From assembly GCA_047921175.1 (NCBI GenBank), contig JBLRWQ010000082.1, positions 1-11,548 of the forward strand: DNA of 11,548 nt, given 5' to 3'. The notes beneath the pieces were generated by a model. It was not told where the DNA came from and made no database searches. It saw only the letters and a program-made list of their open reading frames with translations. Positions within the stretch are counted from its first letter, which is position 1. Every line of letters begins with the position of its first letter. The position numbers and the translations under genes were made by a program. Source of the stretch: T1Sed10-7 sp047921175 (lineage in GTDB: Bacteria; Actinomycetota; Nitriliruptoria; Nitriliruptorales; Nitriliruptoraceae). Shown here piece by piece: positions 7,366-11,548 of this stretch.

Positions 7366-7383
7366 CGGCCGTCCGCACGGCCG
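7366..7383. repeat. perfect 7-bp inverted repeat abutting the yraN -10
   Basis: CGGCCGT-CCGC-ACGGCCG: two perfect 7-base arms around a 4-base loop, directly upstream of TAGCGT. It could be an operator over the -10/-35 spacer, or a terminator-like hairpin for the small gene upstream (no T-tract). Such GC palindromes also arise easily by chance in DNA of this composition. Confidence 0.4.
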
Positions 7384-7406
7384 GCCCGGATGGATCGCTC
7401 CCAGGC

Positions 7407-7415
7407 TGTGGACAA
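7407..7415 (-). promoter_or_regulatory. DnaA-box-like 9-mer (TTGTCCACA)
   Basis: The minus strand reads TTGTCCACA, identical to the preferred DnaA box of high-GC actinobacteria such as Streptomyces. It is a single copy, in the non-coding gap between the 38-codon gene and yraN, so it is not an origin. It may be a lone regulatory or titration site, or chance. Confidence 0.35.
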
Positions 7416-7437
7416 CCACCCCGCGGGTCCGAGCCGG

Positions 7438-7554
7438 TCAGATGATCCCGACGCCCCACAGCACCGCAGCACCCAGCACGACCACGGCCACGACCAGCAG
7501 CCAGATGTCGTTGCGCTTGTCGTCGCGGTAGCGACGGGTGGCGTTGAAACCCAT
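7438..7554 (-). CDS. Small single-span membrane protein, 38 aa (uncharacterised)
   Basis: I do not recognise a family. The ATG at 7554 lies 10 nt below the DUF2469 stop; GAGG, which overlaps that TGA, serves as ribosome-binding site at 8 nt, so translation is probably coupled. The product begins MGFNATRRYRDDKRND, a polar, basic segment, then has one hydrophobic helix (about residues 17-36, with WLLVVAVVVLGAAVLW) and ends GVGII. Arg and Lys before the helix predict an N-in, C-out membrane topology. Coding bias is strong: nearly all third positions are G or C, while second positions in the helix are mostly T, as expected for a real hydrophobic segment. The gene is shorter than usual annotation cut-offs. 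Function unknown. Confidence 0.75.
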   Translation of the reverse strand: MGFNATRRYRDDKRNDIWLLVVAVVVLGAAVLWGVGII

Positions 7555-7564
7555 GTCCGCGCCC

Positions 7565-7879
7565 TCAGTCCTCGAGGAAGTCGGCTACCTCGGTGTCGTC
7601 GTGGACGAGCTCCTCCACGTTGACATCCCGGAAGGTCAGCACCCGGACCTGCTTGAGGAACCGGGCCGGTCGGAACATGTCCCAGACCCACGCGTCCTGG
7701 AGCAGCAGCTCGAACCACAGGTCGCCGCCCGGGTGCGGGATGACCTCCACCTCGTTGCAGAGGTAGAACCGCCGCTCGGTCTCGACGACGTAGCGGTAGA
7801 GCCGGACGACGTCGCGGTACTCGCGGTACAGCGACAGCTCGAGGTCGGTCTCGTAGGCGTCGAGCTCCTCAGGGTTCAC
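7565..7879 (-). CDS. DUF2469 family protein
   Basis: This 104-aa protein belongs to the actinobacterial DUF2469 family, recognised by ELSLYREYRDVVRLYRYVVE, TERRFYL, LQDAWVWDMFRPARF and VRVLTFRDVNVEEL. Its biochemical function is not known. Members sit between rnhB and yraN in Streptomyces and Mycobacterium, as here. The GTG start at 7879 has GGGAGG (7886-7891) 6 nt upstream. An upstream extension to 8029 is open but would cross the divergent rnhB gene and is not used. Expression probably comes from TACCCT at 7936-7941. Confidence 0.94.
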   Translation of the reverse strand: MNPEELDAYETDLELSLYREYRDVVRLYRYVVETERRFYLCNEVEVIPHPGGDLWFELLLQDAWVWDMFRPARFLKQVRVLTFRDVNVEELVHDDTEVADFLED

Positions 7880-7935
7880 AGATCGCCTCCCGGCGTGGCG
7901 AGCAGCGTGGTCGGCCGCTCCCGGGCCGTCGTTCG

Positions 7936-7941
7936 AGGGTA
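7936..7941 (-). promoter_or_regulatory. candidate -10 element for DUF2469 (TACCCT), half of a divergent pair
   Basis: TACCCT on the minus strand would start RNA near 7929 and give a leader of about 50 nt. It lies back to back with the rnhB -10 (7958-7963); 16 bases separate them, and both are flanked by CGCTAC. Confidence 0.4.
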
Positions 7942-7960
7942 GCGACGGGGTGCGCGCTAC
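7939..7960. repeat. inverted repeat GTAGCG-N10-CGCTAC spanning the divergent promoter
   Basis: Six-base arms, perfectly complementary, with a 10-base centre. Each arm overlaps one of the two divergent -10 hexamers, so the promoter is nearly symmetric. It could also be bound by a dimeric regulator; none is identifiable. Confidence 0.45.
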
Positions 7961-7963
7961 GGT
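7958..7963 (+). promoter_or_regulatory. candidate -10 element for leaderless rnhB transcript (TACGGT)
   Basis: TACGGT, then six C residues, then the rnhB ATG at 7970. This places +1 at the start codon. No ribosome-binding site exists upstream of the ATG, which fits leaderless initiation. The -35 position would fall on the -10 of the opposite promoter. Confidence 0.5.
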
Positions 7964-7969
7964 CCCCCC

Positions 7970-8650
7970 ATGCCGCCCCGTGAGCCCCGCCGCACCCGAA
8001 CCGGCCCGCCGGGGCCGGACCTGCAGCACGAGCGGCCCTTCCTGGCCGAGGGAGCCATGGTCGCCGGGATCGACGAGGTTGGTCGTGGTGCCTGGGCCGG
8101 GCCGCTGACGATCGGTGCGGTGGTGCTCGACCCGGACGCCGTCCCTGCGGGGCTGCGGGACTCCAAGCGCCTCACGGCACCCCGCCGGAGCGCCATCGCC
8201 GAGGTGATCGCGGCCCAGGCGATCGTGGGCATCGGTGAGGTGGCGGTCCCGGAGCTCGACCGGATCGGCCTCGCCGCGGCCTTACGTGTCGCCGCGGCGC
8301 GTGCGGTCGCCGCGCTGCCGGTGCGACCCGACGTGGTGCTGGTGGACGGGACCGTGGACCTGCTGGCCGGCACGGGGCTCACCACCCGGTGCCTGGTGGG
8401 TGGCGACGACCGCTCCGCCTCGATCGCGGCCGCGTCCATCGCGGCGAAGGTGCACCGGGACGAGGGCATGGTGGCGGCCGACGACCGGTTCCCCGCCTAC
8501 GCCTTCGCGCGCCACAAGGGCTACCCCAGCCCGGCGCACCGGGCCGCGCTCGCCGAGCACGGCCCGTGCGCCCTGCACCGGCACAGCTGGCGCCCGATCC
8601 AGGCGCTGTCCGGCAGGCAGCCAGCCCTGTTCGCGAGCCCGACGGGCTAG
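7970..8650 (+). CDS. rnhB: Ribonuclease HII
   Basis: RNase HII nicks DNA 5' of misincorporated ribonucleotides and degrades RNA in RNA-DNA hybrids. The 226-aa product has the family motifs: VAGIDEVGRGAWAGPL (D35, E36), GLRDSKRLT, the VLVDGTVD segment (D126) and SIAAASIAAKVHRDEGM (D164), giving the four acidic metal ligands, then ARHKGYPSPAH. The ATG at 7970 gives the usual actinobacterial N-terminal stretch before the GIDEVGRG motif. It lacks a ribosome-binding site but follows TACGGT by six bases. It is the only plus-strand gene here; in related genomes rnhB reads with lepB. Its TAG stop shares the CTAG tetramer with the lepB stop. Confidence 0.95.
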   Translation: MPPREPRRTRTGPPGPDLQHERPFLAEGAMVAGIDEVGRGAWAGPLTIGAVVLDPDAVPAGLRDSKRLTAPRRSAIAEVIAAQAIVGIGEVAVPELDRIGLAAALRVAAARAVAALPVRPDVVLVDGTVDLLAGTGLTTRCLVGGDDRSASIAAASIAAKVHRDEGMVAADDRFPAYAFARHKGYPSPAHRAALAEHGPCALHRHSWRPIQALSGRQPALFASPTG

Positions 8651-9525
8651 CTGGCGGGGACGAGCGCGAACGGCTCCGCCGCGGCGGCGGGGTCACCGAC
8701 GTCGTGCTCGACCCCGGTCAGCAGGCCGGCGTGGTCGAAGGGCCAGATGAGCACGACCGACCGGCCGACCACGTGGTCGAGGGGGACGAACCCGAGTCCG
8801 CGCCGCGAGTCGGAGGAGTTCGGCCGGTTGTCACCGAGGAAGAACAGGGTCCCCTCCGGCACGACGACGGGTCCGAAGTCGCTCGGGTCGTCGAAGGCCA
8901 CGTAGGGCTCGTCCAGCACGACCCCGTTGACCCGGACGACGCCGTCGGTGATCTCGACCTCGTCACCGGGCAGGCCGATCACCCGCTTGACGAAGTCGCG
9001 GGCGCTGGTGGGCACGACCCCGAGGAACTGGCCGACCCCGCGGACGAGGCGTTCCCCGGTCGTGCGGTCGTCGTCGCGACCGGCGACCTCGTCACCTTCG
9101 AAGACGACCACCTCGCCGCGGACGGGGTCGCGGAAGCGGTAGGTCACCTTCTCCACGACCATCCGGTCGTTGATGCTGAGGGTCGGCTCCATGGAACTCG
9201 AGGGGATGTAGAAGACCTGGACGACGAAGGTCCGGAGCACGAACGCGAGCACCAACGCCACCAGGAGCAGCACGGGCAGCTCACGCCAGAACGAGCTGCG
9301 GGACGCGGCCCGGGGGGCGGCGGCCGGTTCGCTCCGGTGCGGGCGGGGTCCGGCATCCTCGCCCCCCGCTGCGGGACGTGCCGAGAACAGTCGCTCCTGC
9401 CCTGCGCCACCTGCCAGGTCCTCGCCTGCCACCTCGGCGCTCGCATCGTCCTCAGGGCGGGACGGCACGCCGGGCTCAGGCCCGTCGGCCTCGCGCCGGA
9501 ACAACGGCTCGTCTGGATCGGCCAT
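8647..9525 (-). CDS. lepB: Signal peptidase I
   Basis: Membrane serine protease that removes signal peptides from exported proteins. From the ATG at 9525 it has 292 aa. An 80-residue acidic, Pro/Ala-rich cytoplasmic tail precedes one membrane span (about 83-100). The catalytic Ser111 sits in PSSSMEPTL and the general base Lys180 in DFVKRVIGLPGD, followed by FFLGDNRPNSSDSR (228-241). A GTG at 9528 lies immediately upstream in frame. The ATG is preferred because TAGGGT (9532-9537) ends exactly 6 nt before it, which would make a leaderless mRNA beginning at this ATG; no good ribosome-binding site serves either codon. Location next to rplS and rnhB is conserved in Actinobacteria. Confidence 0.95.
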   Translation of the reverse strand: MADPDEPLFRREADGPEPGVPSRPEDDASAEVAGEDLAGGAGQERLFSARPAAGGEDAGPRPHRSEPAAAPRAASRSSFWRELPVLLLVALVLAFVLRTFVVQVFYIPSSSMEPTLSINDRMVVEKVTYRFRDPVRGEVVVFEGDEVAGRDDDRTTGERLVRGVGQFLGVVPTSARDFVKRVIGLPGDEVEITDGVVRVNGVVLDEPYVAFDDPSDFGPVVVPEGTLFFLGDNRPNSSDSRRGLGFVPLDHVVGRSVVLIWPFDHAGLLTGVEHDVGDPAAAAEPFALVPAS

Positions 9526-9531
9526 CACGCC

Positions 9532-9537
9532 ACCCTA
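9532..9537 (-). promoter_or_regulatory. candidate -10 element for leaderless lepB transcript (TAGGGT)
   Basis: TAGGGT-GGCGTG-ATG repeats the TANNNT-6-ATG layout seen at yraN and rnhB. An inverted repeat (9538-9555) touches its upstream edge, as at yraN. Confidence 0.5.
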
Positions 9538-9555
9538 CCGGCCCATGTGGGCCAG
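9538..9555. repeat. inverted repeat abutting the lepB -10
   Basis: On the minus strand CTGGCCCACATGGGCCGG folds into an 8-pair hairpin (one T-G pair, tight 2-base loop; a 5-pair GGCCC/GGGCC core is perfect). It ends where TAGGGT begins. It may be an operator or the end of the rplS transcript. Confidence 0.4.
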
Positions 9556-9565
9556 CCCGCCGGAG

Positions 9566-9584
9566 GTGCCCCCGGCCCGGGCAC
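9566..9584 (-). terminator. terminator-like hairpin after rplS
   Basis: GTGCCC and GGGCAC pair around a 7-base loop, starting 9 nt after the rplS stop codon. There is no T-tract, which is common for terminator candidates in high-GC actinobacteria, so the call is tentative. Confidence 0.35.
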
Positions 9585-9592
9585 AGCGCCGC

Positions 9593-9943
9593 TCAGACGG
9601 CGTCGCGCTTCTCCTTGATACGGGCCGACTTCCCGACCCGGTCGCGCAGGTAGTACAGCTTGGCACGCCGGACCTTGCCGCGACGGACCACGTCGATCGA
9701 CTCGATCACCGGGCTGTGGACCGGGAACGTCCGCTCCACCCCGACGCCGAAGCTGATCTTGCGCACGGTGAACGACTCGCGGAGTCCTCCCCCACGCCGG
9801 GCGATGACGACGCCCTCGAAGACCTGGATGCGCGAGCGCGTGCCCTCCACGACCCGGACGTTGACCTTGACGGTGTCACCGGGGCGGAAGTCGGGGAGGT
9901 CGTCGCGCAGACGCGACTGCTCGACGATGTCGACCTTGTTCAT
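9593..9943 (-). CDS. rplS: 50S ribosomal protein L19
   Basis: L19 lies at the interface of the 50S and 30S subunits. The 116-aa product matches the family end to end: FRPGDTVKVNVRVVEGTRSR, IQVFEGVVIARRGGG, FTVRKISFGVGVERTFPVHS and GKVRRAKLYYLRDRVGKSA. The ATG at 9943 is chosen because family homology starts at MNKVDIVEQ and GAAGG lies about 8 nt upstream. The frame stays open for 63 more codons upstream, but these cross the leader and have no L19 similarity. It has its own promoter between trmD and rplS (10103-10132), so it can be expressed apart from rimM-trmD. Confidence 0.97.
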   Translation of the reverse strand: MNKVDIVEQSRLRDDLPDFRPGDTVKVNVRVVEGTRSRIQVFEGVVIARRGGGLRESFTVRKISFGVGVERTFPVHSPVIESIDVVRRGKVRRAKLYYLRDRVGKSARIKEKRDAV

Positions 9944-10096
9944 CGGGCTGCCTTCATGGGCTCGGGAGGCGCGGGGTGGTGGTCGGGGGTCCGTCGCCGG
10001 GAGCGGGCGCGTACCACGGTGGACCCCGTCCCCGGGGCCGGCCGCCTGGGTGGTGGGCTGATCGCAGCACCGGCCGGCACGCGGGGCGCGCACAGG
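9944..10096 (-). other. rplS 5' leader (about 150 nt)
   Basis: Predicted transcribed leader between the mapped-by-eye promoter and the L19 start. It holds a stable hairpin at 10022-10039: GGCCCCG-GGGA-CGGGGTC, a 7-pair stem (one G-T) closed by a GNRA-type tetraloop. L19 leaders are known from Firmicutes, but I cannot match this one to that structure. No terminator T-tract is present. Confidence 0.4.
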
Positions 10097-10102
10097 GCGG
10101 CG

Positions 10103-10132
10103 AGGATACGGTGCCGACGCCCGAGGGGTCAA
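10103..10132 (-). promoter_or_regulatory. sigma-70-type promoter for rplS (TTGACC-18-TATCCT)
   Basis: The -35 TTGACC (10127-10132) and -10 TATCCT (10103-10108) are separated by 18 nt. This is the only promoter in the window with both hexamers well matched. The start of transcription would be near 10096. The -35 contains the TGA stop codon of trmD (10129-10131). Confidence 0.7.
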
Positions 10133-10896
10133 CCGGACCGGTGGTCCTCGAGCAGGTCGGGGCGGCGCTCGGCGGTCAGCGCGCGGGCCTGCTCGTGCCG
10201 CCAGCGGTCGACGGCACCGTGGTCCCCGGAGGTCAGCACCGGTGGGACGCCCTGGCCGCGAACCTCGGGCGGGCGGGTGTACTGCGGGTACTCCAGCAGT
10301 CCCGAGGTGAAGGACTCGTCCTCCGGCGAGGCCTGGTTGCCCAGCACCCCGGGGACCAGCCGTGCCACCGCCTCGATCACGGCTGCGGCGGCCACCTCAC
10401 CGCCGAACAGCACGTAGTCGCCGATCGAGACCTCGTCGGTGGCGACCAGGTCGTGGACCCGCTCGTCGATGCCCTCGTACCGCCCGCACAGCAGCACCAG
10501 CCGGTCCTGAGCCGCGAGCTCCGCGGCCAACGCCTGGGTGAGCGGCCGGCCGCGCGGGGTCAGCAGCACGGTGCGCGGTCGCTCGGCCCCGGCGAGGTAC
10601 GGGTCGGCCGGCACGTCGCCGCGCACCGTGCGCCCACGGGTGACCTCGGCATCGAGGTCGTTCCAGACCGCCTCGCACGCGTCGATCCACACATCCGCCC
10701 GCATGACCATGCCGGCACCACCGCCGTAGGGGGCGTCGTCGACGCTGCGGTGGCGGTCGGTTGCCCAGTCGCGCAGGTCGTGCAGGCGCACGTCCAGGAT
10801 GCGCTCCGCGACGGCGCGGCCGAGCAGTGAGGTGGTCAACGGCCCGGCGAACCACTCCGGGAAGATCGTGAGCACGTCGATGCGCACGCGGCTCAC
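10129..10896 (-). CDS. trmD: tRNA (guanine-N1-)-methyltransferase
   Basis: TrmD methylates G37 at N1 next to the anticodon in tRNAs reading CNN and some other codons, preventing +1 frameshifts. It uses S-adenosylmethionine bound in a trefoil-knot (SPOUT) fold. The 255-aa product shows VRIDVLTIFPEWF (4-16), DDAPYGGGAGMVMR (53-66), LLCGRYEGIDERV (135-147) and SIGDYVLFGGE (157-167), the knot region, then GLLEYPQYTRPPEV and the C-terminal LTSGDH-x4-DRWR segment. Length is normal. The GTG start at 10896 overlaps the rimM stop as GTGA, so the two are translationally coupled. Confidence 0.97.
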   Translation of the reverse strand: MSRVRIDVLTIFPEWFAGPLTTSLLGRAVAERILDVRLHDLRDWATDRHRSVDDAPYGGGAGMVMRADVWIDACEAVWNDLDAEVTRGRTVRGDVPADPYLAGAERPRTVLLTPRGRPLTQALAAELAAQDRLVLLCGRYEGIDERVHDLVATDEVSIGDYVLFGGEVAAAAVIEAVARLVPGVLGNQASPEDESFTSGLLEYPQYTRPPEVRGQGVPPVLTSGDHGAVDRWRHEQARALTAERRPDLLEDHRSG

Positions 10897-11498
10897 CGGT
10901 CCTGGTCGGCGGCATCGGGCTCACCCGGTGCGTCGAGGTGACCGCCCTCGTCGGCGTCGGGCTGGACCACCTCGGGCGCACCATCCACGAGGCCCTCGGG
11001 CGGGTCGACGACGAGGGTGATCGTGCCGTCCTCGTCCTCGACGGCCTCGACCAGGTCGTCGGCGCAGGGCAGCAGCCAGGTGCCGCCGTCACGGTCGACC
11101 TCGAGCAGGTCGTAGCCGGCGGCCTCGGGCAGCTCGATGAGGGCGGTCACGACACCGAGGTGGCGGCCGTCGATGTGGACGACCTCGAGGCCGACGAGCT
11201 CGTGGGCGTAGAAGGCCTCGCTGTCCGAGACGTCGACCGGCGCCGCGAGCACGTCACGGCCGCGTAGGCGCTCCGCGTCCGTGCGATCCCCGACGCCCTC
11301 GAGGGCGAGCAGGAAGCGACCCTGGTGGGGGCGGCTGGCGGTGATCGTCCGCGCGGTGCCGCCGACCGCCACCTCGGTGCCCGCGTCGAAGCGGCCGGGC
11401 ACGTCGGAGAGTGGGTGGACGACCACCTCGCCCCGGATCCCGTGGGCCTTGACGACGCGGCCGATGACGACCCAGTCCTGGTGACCGGTGTCGGGCAC
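10893..11498 (-). CDS. rimM: Ribosome maturation factor RimM
   Basis: RimM helps mature the 30S head, binding S19. The 201-aa product has the N-terminal RimM domain with IGRVVKAHGIRGEVVV (12-27) and a PRC-barrel (about 97-168) with LVGLEVV, GYDLLEVD and WLLPCADDLV. The last 30 or so residues are an acidic, Pro/Gly-rich tail beyond the family core, likely disordered. The GTG at 11498 is preceded by GGAGG with 5 nt between. It lies 32 nt below the preceding KH-protein stop and overlaps trmD by 4 nt, so the group is an operon. Confidence 0.96.
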   Translation of the reverse strand: MPDTGHQDWVVIGRVVKAHGIRGEVVVHPLSDVPGRFDAGTEVAVGGTARTITASRPHQGRFLLALEGVGDRTDAERLRGRDVLAAPVDVSDSEAFYAHELVGLEVVHIDGRHLGVVTALIELPEAAGYDLLEVDRDGGTWLLPCADDLVEAVEDEDGTITLVVDPPEGLVDGAPEVVQPDADEGGHLDAPGEPDAADQDR

Positions 11499-11530
11499 GG
11501 CTGCCTCCGGTCCGGCGGGACGCGCTGGCG

Positions 11531-11548
11531 TCAGTCGACGATCTCGAC
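11531..11548 (-). CDS. khpA: C-terminal end of a probable KH-domain RNA-binding protein (partial)
   Basis: Only five codons and a TGA are in the window, reading VEIVD then stop. The call rests mainly on position: a short KH-domain protein (KhpA) usually lies between rpsP and rimM in Actinobacteria and commonly ends in a similar acidic/Val stretch. Too little sequence is present for proof. Confidence 0.45.
   Translation of the reverse strand, partial: VEIVD

Noticed and set aside
7880..8029. 50-codon extension of DUF2469
   Set aside because: It would overlap the start of rnhB and the divergent promoter; the GTG at 7879 has a good ribosome-binding site and matches the family N-terminus.
8389..9618. 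409-codon plus-strand frame over lepB
   Set aside because: It overlaps rnhB in another frame and lies antisense to lepB, with no recognisable motif; a shadow frame.
9940..9957. Five-codon mini-ORF (MKAAR) whose TGA overlaps the rplS ATG
   Set aside because: The arrangement resembles a coupled leader peptide, but it has no ribosome-binding site and is short enough to be chance.
9944..10132. 63-codon in-frame N-terminal extension of L19
   Set aside because: The sequence has no L19 similarity, crosses the rplS promoter and leader, and a ribosome-binding site is present at the normal start.
1..11548. Search for mobile elements, CRISPR, defence or biosynthetic systems
   Set aside because: No transposase, direct-repeat array, att-like repeat or accessory cassette is seen. 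xerC has the normal chromosomal position and full catalytic set, so it is not taken as an integrase of an island.

Overview
The window is very GC-rich, with G or C at almost every third codon position. It carries the conserved housekeeping block that links the rpsP-rimM-trmD-rplS cluster to rpsB in Actinobacteria. Gene order (khpA end, rimM, trmD, rplS, lepB, rnhB, DUF2469, yraN, yifB, dprA, xerC, whiG, M23 peptidase, rpsB) is close to that known from Streptomyces and Mycobacterium. The source is therefore an actinobacterium, possibly a deep-branching lineage; I cannot name a genus. I see no mobile element, CRISPR array, tRNA or rRNA.

Layout from the right end, all on the minus strand unless stated. 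The last codons of a probable KH-domain RNA-binding protein are followed by rimM and trmD, which overlap by GTGA. A good promoter (TTGACC-18-TATCCT), whose -35 covers the trmD stop codon, drives rplS through a leader of about 150 nt. lepB follows. rnhB is flipped to the plus strand and ends tail-to-tail with lepB in one shared CTAG. A compact symmetric divergent promoter separates rnhB from a DUF2469 gene. An unlisted 38-codon gene for a single-span membrane protein is coupled to DUF2469. Then come yraN, yifB and dprA, overlapping by ATGA and GTGA, followed by xerC and whiG. Next is a secreted protein fusing a LytM/M23 domain to a lipase-like alpha/beta hydrolase. The 5' end of rpsB, with a 273-nt upstream region, closes the window.

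The genes serve translation (S2, L19, RimM, TrmD), DNA uptake, recombination and chromosome-dimer resolution (DprA, YifB/ComM, YraN, XerC), R-loop and ribonucleotide removal (RnhB), protein export (LepB), envelope remodelling (M23/lipase) and alternative transcription (WhiG-type sigma).

The most interesting points are not a new defence or mobile system. They are the small membrane protein; a recurring TANNNT-6nt-ATG arrangement suggesting leaderless mRNAs for yraN, rnhB and lepB; the symmetric divergent promoter; the M23-lipase fusion; and the inversion of rnhB within an otherwise conserved block. There is no gene-free stretch above 300 bases; the longest gap (223-495) is the rpsB upstream region.
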